A stretch of DNA of 64,000 nt from assembly GCA_011009095.1 (NCBI GenBank), contig VTPC01005845.1, positions 180,049 to 244,048 of the forward strand, given 5' to 3'. Source of the stretch: Ignelater luminosus. Lineage: Eukaryota; Arthropoda; Insecta; Coleoptera; Elateridae. A program made the position numbers and the translations under genes. The notes beneath the pieces were generated by a model. The model did not search any database, was not told where the DNA came from, and saw nothing but the letters and a program-made list of their open reading frames with translations. Shown here piece by piece: positions 46,743 through 58,759 of the stretch. Within the stretch, counting starts at the first letter, position 1, and every line of letters begins with the position of its first letter.

Positions 46743-49700
46743 TTGGCCTGTGGAACGCGTGCTCTAATTTCTTTAATTTTCTTTTCTTTTTGTTTTACTT
46801 TGAACATTCTTCCCATCAAATTAGACTGCAGAATGTCGACGTACTGCTTTCAGAGTATTTTCTGCGTTTTTGGAATTAGGCCGGCGTACCACACCTTGCC
46901 GAAAGCTTGAACCACATCAAAGGATACTACTGAGCAAGTCTGTTTTTTTTAATACGGCTCTCTCGATAAATGAGTTATCCTATGGACCTGATCTGTTGTT
47001 GAGTGAGTATTTATGAAGCCAAACTGATGTGATGGTGTTACTTCTTTTTTCATTCTAAGATTTCAATACTTTTAGTAACAGTTTCTCGAACAGCTTGGAC
47101 ATTATTGGTAGCAATGATATCGGTCTATAAGACAAAACTACATTTGGTTTAGAAATTAAAATTACTTCTGCCATCTTCCAGGTATTAGATACACAATTCA
47201 CCCTGAATGCTGTCTTTATGATATACTTAAGTAAGTTTAACTATAGTTTTTCTGGACAGCTTCTTTAATAGCTCGCTAGTTATGACGTCGAAACCTGGGG
47301 CTTTTTTTGAATTGACGTCTGTTCGTATTACTTCAGCAACTTCCTTGGAAGTAAACGGCTTAATCTCTATTTGTTCTGTGTCTGGATTATCTTCGTCTTC
47401 TGGAAACTCATTGTCTTCCTCCACTTGGAATGTTTTTTCGAGACGGGCAGCGAGTGCATCAGATTTTTGTTGATTGTCCCTTGCCCAATTATTGTTTGAT
47501 GTTATATTCGGAGGACAATGAATGCACGACCCTTTTAGCTTCCTGGTTGCCTTCCATAGCTTTCTTTGTCGTCTCTTAGTTCTGTTGAGGATCTTGTTAT
47601 GATTCTTCTTTGTATGTCAAAATCTCCCTTATTGGTCTTTGTCTAACCCTATTAAATATATTTTTATCTTCTGGAGACCTTTTCATTTGGAATTTCTTTC
47701 TGGGTTTTTCTTTAACGCAACAACTTCCTTTATTTCACTCGGATAATTACTTCTATTTGTTAATTGTTTTCTTGTCAGTTGAATTTTTGAATGGCTATGA
47801 TAAGATTTTCTAATTCTTTGTTGAGTTGTTCTTCCGTTTCCAATGAAACATTCAGATGAATGCTCTTACCCTTCTTGGAAACCTTTCCAGTTTATTCTTC
47901 GCTTTGATAGATAGGGATTTGGTTCTTTTCTGATAACGTTTTCACTTAGGGTAAAGATCACTAGACAATTATCAGAGTTCATATCAAAGTTTTCTTTTAT
48001 ATTTACATAGTTTGGTGATATTTTCCTCAATATGAAAAATCTAACAAATCAGAAATCTCGTTTGGGCGAGTCGGCCAGTAGGTCAGCTTTCACGTGGAGA
48101 GATATGTGCATCCGAGTTCTGTTCTGTTCAAATTGTATTTTTGGCGTTAAAGTCTGCGCCAATTATAAATCTATGCTCAATTGTCTTAATACTAGTAATA
48201 ATAATAATTAGAATAGTTTTATTGTTTTTATTGTGTCTCGGGGGGCAGCTATAGAGTGATGTTTCTTTTTCTAGTAACTAATGTAATAATGGTTGCCTGC
48301 TTTTCTGGTTCTTGGATATTTATTTCATCATAAGTTTTGGCGATTATCGCACTTCCTGCTCTTGCTGCATTAAATGGATTGCGGGAAGATGGGTCTCTGG
48401 AATTAGGCATGCATCTATTTTTTGGACATATAAGAACGCTTGCATGTCAGATTGTTTGTTAGATATGGCATTGTATTCCCACGTGGATATTCTAATGTTT
48501 TTCGATCAATTGGTGGCTTGTTGGTTTCTTCAAGCTTCTGAAGCCTATCAGAAAACGAGTCCATTCTGACTATTAGAGTCAGTAAGAGCTCATGGGTAGT
48601 ATTTGCGGTTGAGGTGGATAACTGAGCCACCTGTGGTGTTTGGGCTGATTGATTTGCAACTTGTTTTTGAGATGTTTACTGCTGTGTCCTTCTAGCCATC
48701 TGAGCAAAGTTCTACCATTGCTAACGGTATGGTAAGCATTTGGAGGCTTTCTCTGGTTTACGATTTGCTTTTATCCTGACTTGGAAGGTTATAACTACCT
48801 TGCATCCCTTGCAACTAGCTGGATGCCCCATCAGGCAACTAGCACCCTTTGGGTTTTGTTCTGGTTTTTTTTTAATCTCTTGTGTAATATTTTTCTGCAC
48901 TGTTAACACATCTGGCTTCTATGTTACAGAAGTTCTGTGTAAGTCCAAACGGCTTGCAATTCTTGCATTTTGCAATTTTGATTTCTTCATTCTGTCTATT
49001 CTAATTTGATTTCTAAAGAATGTCAACTTTTATATACTGTTAGACAACACAATAAATTGTGGGTGAAAAATTAAGGGGTTTAATTTATTTATAAAGTGCC
49101 GGATCCCACTAAATGATGTAGCCATTTGAATGATTGATTGTTAGAAAATGAACAGTGTCTAATCGACCAAGTGAATTACGTCTAAATGTTCTAGTTTCTT
49201 ATGTACATTTGGGGATACTTATTTATTAATTAAAATATCCAAATTTTAATATGATTAGAGAAAATCTTGACATAATAAATATTTCCATAGTTTTTCCAGA
49301 ATCTCTTATGTTTGTCAAAAATTTCAACTGCGTTTCTTTGTCTGTATTTTAACAGAGTTTGGTAATAACAACAACTAGGAGTAGACGAGTTTTAGGATTG
49401 GGGTTGCTTTCCAAACAGAGAAGGGCTCCCACATCGTCTAATTGCCTATTTCTCACGTTACACAGTGTCACTTCAAACAGCTTTGTTTATTTAAGACTTT
49501 TTAACATTTCAAATTCCATTCTCTTACATTTCCTCCTACGTATGTTTTTTCAATCTTTCCCGAACGAAAATAAGCAAATTTCTTCTCTTCATCACCAGAA
49601 ATGACATTTACCTAGTTACATGGAATGTTTAACAAAAACATGTTTTGCTTTTTTTAGTTTTAAATTGCTTTGCCTTTGAAAAAGTAAAGCGAAGCGCGAT

Positions 49701-50223
49701 CAACAACTTCTTTTATAAAAGGTATATTTATATGCGAGACTATCTGTCTGCAATTTACGAAAAGGTCAATTTATATATCGGAGAAAACGCAATATTTATT
49801 AAAGTTGCAGAAATGTAATCACCTAGCTTAGTAGGTAACTAACTTTGATTGACAACTTAGCAGATTTGTCCTAGAAACTTAATCCAATAGCCAGAATAAT
49901 TAAATTACATAGTATAATGCATTAGATCCCCTCATCAGTATTAGTATGACAACGGACTTAGATTGGAATAAGTTTTGCTAAATCTAAAACATCCTAAACG
50001 TTGGACTGAATTTCTAAATATCTCGAACGCAATTTGTTATGTAGATATCTTCCTTATATCTATCCAATAATCGTTTCATTCATCTTGAGAAGCTCGTAAA
50101 ACGACAATAATATTATGTGGTTTATTGCATACGTTATAAAAGATACATGTTTACAACTCTAATAAATATGGGTACATCTGTTGTGCAAATACTGAGTGCG
50201 AGTTTCACAATGCTAGTGGGGAA

Positions 50224-50526
50224 GTGTCTCGGGTAGATAACGGGTACCTGTCAAGGCAGCCATTTTTCGGTGGCGATAAAAGCCTCAGGGCTGCGTCGTT
50301 CAGGGTAGGTACGAGCAATATCGAGGCCCACAACACTGAAACTGACAAGAAGAGACGGGCACAACTACGAGTAAATTTATCTTATCAGAATTTATCATTC
50401 AGTATATTATTTAGGTCCCGGAGGTTCACCTATAAAAGCAATTATAAGAATAACAACGAAATAATTATAGAACGTATCGAGGGTATCAACGGAAGATCTT
50501 TTCTTCCGAAGCGTAAGAGAAAATAA
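50224..50526 (+). CDS. Unidentified 100-codon open frame
   Basis: Begins MSRVDNGYLSRQPFFGGDKS and ends FLPKRKRK. The first 45 codons lie in a locally GC-richer patch and look protein-like; the second half is Asn/Lys/Ile-rich like the background. No family is recognised, and there is no supporting context. It may be chance. Confidence 0.2.
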   Translation: MSRVDNGYLSRQPFFGGDKSLRAASFRVGTSNIEAHNTETDKKRRAQLRVNLSYQNLSFSILFRSRRFTYKSNYKNNNEIIIERIEGINGRSFLPKRKRK

Positions 50527-52830
50527 TTCTCTTAGGCAATTTGTCGTGCTCAAGTAGGTATGTATAACGCGAAGTAAGCAATAATACCCTTATTTGTGAG
50601 GCCGAGTGAAATACATTTTAAACTCGCTACTAATTAGGTTAAATACTTCTAAGGTTGTGCCATTAAATAGCAATATTTTAATTCTAAACTTTCAGAGATG
50701 CTAATTAAAACTTGAATATCTGAGCAGGCTACGGTAATGAGCTTCTTATAAATTTACGTTTCATCATCGCTTATTTACGGACTTTTTGGAATGTTTCCTT
50801 TAAAGGATTCTCAGAAAAAAAACAGGAATGTTTTTAAACGCGCGTTTTCCTACCATCGCTTCCTTTGTATTTGAAAGAAATATTTAATCGCGGTTCGACA
50901 GCTCGGAATTAAAATAAGGACCATTCAGGAGATTATTTACTAACACTAGATAGGAGGAATAAGAATATGCACTTTTATGAGTTCTGTTTTAAAGTGCCAT
51001 TAAAGTTATAAAAGTAAGTTCATTCTGAGAAACTAGAAATGTTTAAATGAAGGTTTCACTAAAATAAACTTTAAAGATCGTTCACTACTAGATTTTGGTT
51101 TTTGGTCGTAATCGAAAATTCTCCTTTAGATTTTTATTGAGTTCTTTACGCAAAATTCACGAACCAACATTATGCAACTGCTTTACTGCTTCCGTCAAGT
51201 CAGGTAATGAAAGATAAAAGAAGAAAAGCAACAACTAGAGCTTGGTTTACTTGAATCAAGCATCGGGTAAGAGTTCCTGCCTCAAAAAGTGGATAAGAAC
51301 GAGAATCCCGATAACTGCAAGTGAAGAGGCAAAAGACCGAGATTCTTCAGTACACGTCCACCATCGAACCGTAACGGGTAATTCGGCAAACTTCAATGTT
51401 TTAGTTGCGACGATACAATAAATGGAATAGAGGCGCCAATTTTGCGCAGAGTACGATTTTGTATCAAAATAAATGTAATATCAAAAGTAGACTTTACAAT
51501 CTTTATCTGTCCTTTTACAAAATCAATTTCTTATTTTATTAATGTGTTGCTTCTGACCTATAATATCTATCTGAATCTTCCTATTCTGAATACAAAAACG
51601 AGTAACTCCACTAAATGCTTTGCTTGCATTTATACAAACATTTCTGTTATCTGATTATATAACAATGCTTAATGAAGTTAGTAACAGAAAACCAATCCAT
51701 CTTCCTAGATTTACAACCATGCCTAATGACTTGAGTTGCAGTTTCATTACAAAAATAGTCCTAAACTACAGCATAAATTTAATTTTAAAATGCACCGCTT
51801 TTAAAGGGGAATAAATCGCGCTTTTCTTTTTTAATCTTTTTATAATAAACAATGAAGAAGACAACGGTCTTTCAGCTAACTTTATTTCAGTATTTCACGC
51901 TATAAATATATTTCTTTAATGTACCAAGAATACACCCGCCAACTCCTCATCGAGTAAATTATTTACGATCCATTTTATAATCAACTTTATGAGTGGTTAT
52001 ATTCCTTCGCTAAATTACAGTAACTGGGGAGAAATATCAGTTGGTATTATGTTGTTTTATTATAATAAATTCTTGTATACAAAGAAAATTTGAAAATGAT
52101 AAATAAATAAATTCTCATTAGAATCGTTTTCTTTCCTTTGTTTGAAAAATCATCGTTGTGATATTTCTAGATATAAGTTTCGAAAGCTTTATAGTTACAT
52201 ACAGTTGTGTAAGATTCTAAACACAAGCCACTCTATCAATGAATATCCAAAAAAACCTCTATGGTAGACATTTTAAAATTGCACTTACTGGCATACCCGA
52301 ATTTGGATCCTCATCATTATCCTTTTTGTTTGGATGTAAATGAATAGTAATTACCTGCAACAAAAAAATTATGGTTAGATAGATGAAACGAGTTTCAAAT
52401 AAAAGTTTTACAAAATACTAAAATTGTCTCAATAGAGAACAAAATAGCAAATAAGGAAAAATTTAGAAACATCTTGAACATCATACTATAAGAAAAGTTA
52501 CAAAAACATTAATTATGATTTTTTTCCATTACCATAACAAGCTTCCACTCCTACTTGATACAGATAATAATTCAAAGCAGGGCCGTAATTAGAAAGGAAT
52601 TTCGGAGGGGATTTAAGCTAACAGAAGTCTCAGATGTTTATTTGTAACGAAAGATACAAGTCTACAGGTTTGCATCTTTGTATATCTTTTAATAAGAAAT
52701 GACTGAGAACTTCCAAAAAAGTAGATCTAACAAAGTCAAGTTTTCAAGTTTAAATTGGACCAATCAGTTTTAAGTTGAATTTAGGACTAAGAGCAATCAA
52801 GATCAAATTGGGACAACAGCTTGACATTAC

Positions 52831-52893
52831 GCTCAGATTAGTCTCAATTTGGAGTTGACTGATCTCAATTTGCAATTGATTGGTCTCTATTTG
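52831..52893. repeat. 21-bp tandem repeat, three units
   Basis: Units 52831-52851, 52852-52872 and 52873-52893 share the core tctcaatttg or tctctatttg. On the minus strand they would code a heptad-like repeat (QIETNQL, QIEISQL, QIETNLS) inside an 89-codon frame (53019-52750), but that frame has no other recognisable feature. Confidence 0.7.
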
Positions 52894-53349
52894 AACTTGA
52901 ATAGATAAAGTCAAAATTTTGAAATCTTTAGGTCGCTGCATTGAAGCATCTTTGGCCATTCTAAACAACAATGATCCAAGTAAGCTTTTAAAATTACTAA
53001 ATGCTGTTAAGTTTACCAACTATGTAAAATCTAAGTATTTCAATAAAAGAGTCTAAGAATTTTAAGTCTAGAAGTTTTACAAATTATTACTAATTATTTT
53101 GGGCAAACATAGCTTAATAAATTTTTAAAATTTCTGTAAATTATTAAGGTAATTGTCTAAGGTAAAAACCTTTTCAATAAAAAAATCTAAAAATTTTCAA
53201 GACCATACCACAAGAAACACGAATTAATTATTGTTGATTACAGTTAGGTCACGGATATCAGTTGTCCTATAATGATATTCAGTACTACATTTATGATCTT
53301 ATTCTAGAGTTGGTATGAGTAAAACATATAATTTGAGTTTGACTGTTTC

Positions 53350-53870
53350 AGAGCTTTGAAATCTTACACGACAATTCCAAATGCAATCAGGCGCCACGTT
53401 TCCAACATCCCCCAAAATATACCAGATATTAAAATCTTTACTCCAAACGAACTACAAAAAGAAATAAGCTTCCTGTACATCAGAAAAGCCCCTGATTTTG
53501 ATGGCATAACACCAAAAATGCTGCGTGAGTTACCTAGGAAAAGAATAAAGCTGCTTACCAACATCTACAATGCTATCTTAAGATTAAAATTGTAGCCCAA
53601 AATGCTCAAAACTGCCGAGATAGTTTTAATACCAAAACCAGGAAAGAACCCGCACGAAGTGTCATCAAATCGACCAATAAGCTTGTTACCTATAATATCT
53701 AAGGTGTTGAAAAGACTTTTACTCCAAAGGATAAATGCTGATATACCCTCCGAAGACTGGATTCAATTACACCAGTTTGAATTTCGCCAAGGCCATTCAA
53801 CCGTCCAGCAAACTCACCGAATAATTCATATGATCAACTAAGCATTTGAACAAAAACTCTCCCGCACATG
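53350..53870 (+). pseudogene. Jockey-type LINE, reverse-transcriptase fragment
   Basis: Plus strand. 53356-53595 reads FTPNELQKEISFLYIRKAPD and GITPKMLRELPRKRIKLLTN; after a TAG at 53593-53595, 53602-53841 continues in frame with TAEIVLIPKPGKNPHEVSSN, RPISLLPIISKVLKRLLLQR and HQFEFRQGHSTVQQTHRIIH. These are RT motifs 0 to 2. The catalytic palm is absent, so the copy is truncated at both ends. The R1-type LINE starts just downstream; the junction is near 53.87-53.93 kb and cannot be placed exactly. Confidence 0.8.
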
Positions 53871-53929
53871 AGTATTCGAAGCAGTATATCAAAACATGGA
53901 TATAAAGGTCGAATTATATGCACCTAAAA

Positions 53930-54660
53930 AGGTAAATAAAATAGAAAACGGCAAAAAAACAAGGAGGAAAAAGAAAAGAGACATGAAACGCAAGCGATCA
54001 TCCTAGAAAGGGGCAAAAAATCGTACGGTGAAACGGTAAAAGATCTGAAAGAAGTGCTTCAAGACGGATACTGGAGTAACATAAAGAAAATAGGAAGTAC
54101 CAAAGACGGAAAAATGTTAGTCATAACGGACAAAGATGAAAATAAATACAAGAGGCTAAAAGAAGAGATTGAAAATAAGGCTAAAGACATAAAAAACAGA
54201 CAAGTGAGGGAGACAAATAGAATAAGGAGATAATACATGTTAAAGGGGTGGAGGGTATCACATGCAAAAAAGAGAAGCATAAGACCAAGTGATAGACTCT
54301 GCGGCAACGTTGGAAGTCTCAGCAAGGGTAGCGAGGCAAATCGCACAAAACAATAAAATAAGAGTAGGGTTGGTACAATGCAAATTGGAACCAAGAGTCA
54401 AAGAAGTAAAGTGCTAAGATGCTGGGGATGTGGGCACATAGCAAGAAAATGCCAAGGAGAAGATAGTACGAGCTCATGCTACAAGTATGGAAGTAAAGGG
54501 CACCTAGACAAAAATTGGGAAGAAGAAGAACAGTGTATATTATGTAGAACAGAAAGCAGTAGGTGCAGTACCTTCCTGAAGGAACTACGAAGAGTAAAAA
54601 AAGAAATGATCTCTAGGGAACAGAAAACGAAAAAAACGACAAAAGTGAGGAGGAAGAGGT
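53930..54660 (+). pseudogene. R1-type LINE ORF1 (gag-like, zinc knuckles)
   Basis: Plus-strand frames give a Lys/Arg-rich start (NKIENGKKTRRKKKR), then SYGETVKDLKEVLQDGYWSN and RLKEEIENKAKDIKNRQ, and SATLEVSARVARQIAQNNKI. At 54378-54600 there is the array of CCHC knuckles typical of R1-clade ORF1: RCWGCGHIARKCQG, CYKYGSKGHLDKNW (second Cys and last Cys lost), and CILCRTESSRCS. ORF1 binds the element's RNA. Frameshifts and stops interrupt it. ORF2 follows at 54681. Confidence 0.75.
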
Positions 54661-56635
54661 TATGCAAACTTAAAACAATAATGAAGATTAAAGTTTTACA
54701 AAGCAACCTCAACAGATGCAGAGCAGCCTCAGACCTGCTGCAAGTGACCGCAGAAGAACTGTACACATATTAATAGCAGAACTAAAACAAAATATAACCA
54801 GACAAAAGAAAAACTGGACCCTAAGTAACGACGAAGGTGTCGCAATTGGTATATATGGAAGAAATATAAAAATAGGACAAATAGGAAAAGGGACGTGCTA
54901 CGCATGGGTAGAAACAGACCATGCCCGTATATACAGCGTGTATCTGTCCACTGACTTGAATACGGACGACTTCGAGAGGCATTTATTAGAACTGGGAGAT
55001 GATATAAAATAGACAAACAAGGAGGGGATTTTTACATTCAATTAAGGCATATAAGAAACAAAAACGAAAAAGATAATATCTTTGAAGATTGGCTAACGAT
55101 CAAAAATGAAGGCAACTCTCCGACATTACGAAGAAAAGATAGTACAGCTCAAATAAATGCCACGTTGGCAACAAGTAAGACAATAAATAAAATACTAAGA
55201 TTGGATGTGAGAGACAATATACAGAACTTAAGTGACTACTACTACACTACATACGAAATAGACAAGCAATAATGTACACAAAACCCAGAACAGAAAGGAA
55301 GAAGATGGAAAATTAATAGAGAATTAAATGAGTTCAAAAAAGAAATTAGGAAAAAGGAGGAAGAAATTGGTTCTAGTTGTGAAAAGCTAATAAAAATAAT
55401 AACGGAGACATGTGATAAATTATATTTTATCAAGAAGACGATTAATAAGAAGAAACCAGTGTAATGGTGGAACAACGAGCTAAGTTTCCAAAAACAAGAA
55501 TGTATAAGAGAAAAAAGAAAAGCCAGTAGGAAGATGAAACAAGACAAGCATGGTACAACAAGAGAAGAGGTATATGAGAAATATGAAGAACTAAAAAAGA
55601 AAATGAAGGAAGAAGTCAAAATAGCAAAAGAGGAGAAATGGAAAGTACTGGCGAGTGAAATAACAAATCATCCCTGGGGGCTAAAATATGAAATTGTCAC
55701 GAAAAAACTTGGGATGCAAACAACAATACAATTAGACGAAACGGACAGAAAAACTATTTCCGAAACACGATGGAAATGTAGACCAATATATCTATTAAAC
55801 AGACTGGGAGAATTGTTAGAAGCCCTGGTGAGAGCTAGAATAAAGAAAAGACTTAGTGGACGAATTATCTGAGCATCAATATGGGTTCAGAACAGGTAGG
55901 TCTACGATTGACGCAATAACCAGAGTCATGGAGATTGGAAGGGTAGCCGATAAAGGCACCTGGAAAACTAAAAAGTATGAGACATTAATAACATTCGATG
56001 TTAAGAACAATTTTAACACTGTTAATTGAAAAAAACTAATAGACAAACTAATAATCAGAAGAATGCCCAAGTACGTGCAAAGAATAATACAGTCATATTT
56101 TACAAATAGAAGACTCATAATAGAAACCGGAAAAAGACATAAACTAACAAGTGGAGTTTCTCAGGGCTCCATTTTAGTATCCACACTATGGAACCTCTAC
56201 TACGACAGCGTACTAAAATTCGAGGTACCGGATGGAGTCCATATAAGTGGATATGCTGACAATCTAGTCATGGTAGTGGTAAGCAAAACTGAAGAAGAAA
56301 TCAAATACAAGGCCAATAGAAGTATAGCCAAGATGATCGACGAGCTAAAAGAGCTAAAATTAGAGCTCGCTTCGGAAAAGACAGAGGCGATAATGCTCAC
56401 AGGCAGAAGGAAAATAAAAAACCTAACCATACAAGTCAGTAGGGTACATATAGAAACTAGGCAAACACTCAAATACCAGGGAGTGTGGTTCGATAATGGT
56501 GCTAAAATCAAAAAGCATATAAAGGGTTTTCCAATAAGAGGTGTTATTTTGAATAGCCCGCTATTTCGGTAGATGTCACTTTTGAAGCTATCATTTTTTG
56601 ACATTTGACAAGTAGAAACTACGCCATTAATAAAT

Positions 56636-57748
56636 ATGGAACGATACACGCTTCAACAACGCATTGAAATTATTAAAATTCACTATAAAAATGGTGAAAA
56701 TTTGGCAGAGACGGTTCGTAAAACTCGAACATTTTTGGGTCACCGTGAAGCACCTTGTCGGACCGCAATACAGAAATTGGTGAAAAAATTCGAGCTCTTG
56801 GGACAAGTTAGTGATGTGAAGAATAAAACCCGTGCACGTCGCTCAAGAACAGCCGAGAATATTGCTGTTGTAGCCGAAAGTGTTAAAGAAAACCCAGGTT
56901 TGTCCATTCCTCGTCGTTCTTTGGAATTAGCCATTCCACAAACGTCATTACACCGTATTTTGCATAAAGATTTGGGTCTTAAGGCTTATAAAGTCCAGTT
57001 AACACAAGAACTCAAGCCGGCCGATCATCAACAACGTCGTGTCTTTGCTGATTGGGTCGTTGAAATGCATGAAAATGATCCAGAATTCCATCGAAAAATC
57101 ATCTTGAGTGATGAGGCCCATTTCCACCTCGGTGATTTTGTCAACAAGCAAAATTGTCGGATCTGGGGCTCAGAAAATCCAAGAGTTATTGTTGAAAAGT
57201 CTCTCTATCCTCAACGTGTGACTGTTTGGTGCGGTTTATGGTCCGGCGGAGTCATTGGACCTTACTTTTTCGAAAATGAGGCTGGAGCAACAGTTACGGT
57301 GACTGGATTGCGCTATCGAGAGATGATTAACGATTTTTTATGGCCGGAATTGGATGGTATTGATCTGGACAACGTTTACTTTCAACAAGACGGCGCTACG
57401 TGCCACACAAGCAACGAAACCATTGATCTTTTACGGAAAAAGTTTCCGGACCGTGTTATCTCTCGAAGAGGTGATCACAATTGGCCACCGAGNNNNNNNN
57501 NNNNNNNNNNNNNNNNNNNNNNNNNNNNNNNNNNNNNNNNNNNNNNNNNNNNNNNNNNNNNNNNNNNNNNNNNNNNNNNNNNNNNNNNNNNNGCGTCGAT
57601 TCAAGACCTCAAAGATGGAATTCGTGAGGCTATCGAGGACATAGGGCAGCCACTTTGCGATTTGGTTATGGAAAATTTCATGAAAAGGATATTGTCCTGT
57701 AAGCGTGGTCGTGGTGGTCATTTGCCTGATGTTATTTTCCACTATTAA
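56636..57748 (+). CDS. mariner-type transposase (gap-interrupted, otherwise intact)
   Basis: ATG 56636, 84 bp after the left terminal repeat, opens MERYTLQQRIEIIKIHYKNG. Residues 1-115 form the paired helix-turn-helix DNA-binding region that recognises the terminal repeats (IPRRSLELAIPQTSLHRILH near residues 91-110). The catalytic domain shows IILSDEAHFHL with Asp159 and VYFQQDGATCHT with Asp252. The third acidic residue would follow NWPP, but the 100-N gap begins there, so the DDE/D spacing cannot be read. The sequence resumes IQDLKDGIREAIEDIGQPLC and ends with the stop at 57746-57748. No stop or frameshift is visible outside the gap. The family (RNA-free cut-and-paste transposition into TA) is clear; subgroup is uncertain, though sequence beyond NWPP suggests the group with a long D2-D3 spacing. 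Confidence 0.9.
   Translation: MERYTLQQRIEIIKIHYKNGENLAETVRKTRTFLGHREAPCRTAIQKLVKKFELLGQVSDVKNKTRARRSRTAENIAVVAESVKENPGLSIPRRSLELAIPQTSLHRILHKDLGLKAYKVQLTQELKPADHQQRRVFADWVVEMHENDPEFHRKIILSDEAHFHLGDFVNKQNCRIWGSENPRVIVEKSLYPQRVTVWCGLWSGGVIGPYFFENEAGATVTVTGLRYREMINDFLWPELDGIDLDNVYFQQDGATCHTSNETIDLLRKKFPDRVISRRGDHNWPPXXXXXXXXXXXXXXXXXXXXXXXXXXXXXXXXXXASIQDLKDGIREAIEDIGQPLCDLVMENFMKRILSCKRGRGGHLPDVIFHY
57493..57592. other. Assembly gap (100 N) inside the transposase
   Basis: A 100-base placeholder; its true size is unknown. From related proteins I would expect roughly 80 bases between NWPP and IQDLK, so the frame preserved across exactly 100 N may be coincidental. Confidence 0.99.
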
Positions 57749-58759
57749 CGGCATACCTTCCTCTTTATAATGAAATAAACATCCGATCATTTATATTAAA
57801 AAATGGCACTTTTCTTTGAATATCAAAATAACACCTCTTATTGGAAAACCCTTTAGTAAAAACAACAGAAAAAGACGAAAAACTAGGAAAAGCATTAATA
57901 AATTTAATGCCCTAAAACAAAAGCCCGACATTGTCCCAAAAGAGAATGATAGCAGGAGCAGTGGAGTCCGTACTTTTATATGGAGCCCTAGCATGGATCA
58001 AGCCTCTTAAGTGGAAAAAATATAGATTTATGTACGAAAAACGACAGCGAAAAATGGCAATTCAAGTAGCAGCGGCCTACTCCACCGCATCGACAGATGG
58101 TCTGTTACTAATCACGGAAATGATCCCAATTAGCTTACTCGCGGATGAGAGGGTAAGAATACGGAATAAAACCAAGCTCGAAAAACGGAAGAAAAGGAGA
58201 ATAACCAAAAGAAGATGGCAAGAACAATGGGATAGTTTAGAAAAAGGGCGTTGTACACACCAGTTAAAACCCAACACTGGAGAGTGATTAAAGCAGAGGA
58301 ACAATAGTAATTATTATAGCACACAATTCCTCTGTGGACATGGTCGTTTCAATCAATACCTAACAAAAATCAAAGAGATCAAGGACCGAAATTGTAAATA
58401 CTGCATTCCGGCAGAAGTAGACAACGCCGACCATTTTATTACCTGCGTCAGATCGACGGAAGAAATAAGAGAGCTAAAAGAAGAGATAAGAAGAAACATT
58501 AGGACGATAAATCTGCCAACAATAATTAAAGATCATAGGGAAGCGTTCAGCAAAAGTATAGAAAAAATTATGAAAAAGCATAAAAAAGAAGACAGAGATA
58601 AGACTAATCGACTAATACGAAGGCAAGGTAGCGCCGATGAAATGCCCAGTGCGATACCAGCGCTATTGAGATGTTAAGAGAGGGAGTTTTTTAGTTGGTA
58701 AGAATCCAACACTACCCAGAGTACGGGCTCTGAGGTGTCTTATGAAAGATTTTTCTCCT

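Larger units (their letters stand above)
45500..49010 (-). pseudogene. Jockey-type LINE, nearly full ORF1 end plus ORF2, interrupted by a SINE-like insert
   Basis: Minus strand, from high to low coordinates. ORF1 3' end at about 48985-48760: zinc knuckles KCKNCKPFGLTQNFC and CVNSAEKYY, then LMGHPASCKGC. ORF2 endonuclease start near 48500 (STWEYNAISNKQSDMQAFLY, KIDACLIPETH) and the motif GADFNAKNT near 48160-48132. RT from 47424: KKAPGFDVITSELLKKLSRK, WKMAEVILISKPN, YRPISLLPIMSKLFEKLLLK. Then VPQANVLRSVLYLLYTCDIP, which is split by the 483-bp insert at 46249-46731. The FADD box expected after DVKIVT is destroyed. The C-terminal region at 45783-45500 reads RNDNLNRDLKMPTLQEKTDR then FAEKHEGRLYSHVNKEALQL. 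Many stops and frameshifts. This is the longest LINE copy in the window. Confidence 0.85.
49011..53349. other. No gene recognised
   Basis: AT-rich interval between LINEs. It contains an unrecognised 100-codon frame at 50224-50526 and a 21-bp tandem repeat at 52831-52893, both listed separately. Confidence 0.35.
56522..57853 (+). mobile_element. mariner-type DNA transposon inside the R1-type LINE
   Basis: Perfect 31-bp terminal inverted repeats at 56522-56552 and 57823-57853 (outer end aagggttttccaataagagg), with TA on both sides (56520-56521 and 57854-57855). Excising the element plus one TA reunites the LINE frame (GAKIKKHI to VKTTEKDE). One transposase gene fills it. The perfect repeats and open frame mark it as the youngest element here. 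A 100-N gap lies inside, so the true length is uncertain. Confidence 0.95.
54681..58677 (+). pseudogene. R1-type LINE ORF2 (endonuclease/reverse transcriptase), split by a mariner transposon
   Basis: ATG 54681 starts MKIKVLQSNLNRCRAASDLL, the endonuclease N-terminus of R1-clade ORF2. Further EN is at 54783-55010 (WTLSNDEGVAIGIYGRNIKI; RIYSVYLSTDLNTDDF). The RT starts near 55740 (WKCRPIYLLNRLGELLEALV; HQYGFRTGRSTIDAITRVME), with LTSGVSQGSILVSTLWNLYY and GYADNLVMVVVS, where the second Asp of the FADD/YADD box is Asn (56261-56263), an inactivating change. At 56521 the mariner element intervenes; the ORF resumes at 57856 (VKTTEKDEKLGKALINLM, then GAVESVLLYGALAWIKPLKW) and ends with CKYCIPAEVDNADHFITCVR and LLRC before TAA 58675-58677. 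About 60-100 bp of typical 3' region (gtaagaatccaacactaccc) follow. Endonuclease and RT frames are otherwise broken by several stops. Confidence 0.85.

Noticed and set aside
47282-49009. Plus-strand open frames at 47.3-49.0 kb, some with hydrophobic stretches
   Set aside because: They lie antisense to the minus-strand Jockey LINE and have no independent support.
54059-55619. Minus-strand Leu/Phe/Ser-rich frames that look like membrane proteins
   Set aside because: They are the complement of Lys/Glu-rich R1-type LINE coding sequence; the hydrophobicity is an artefact.
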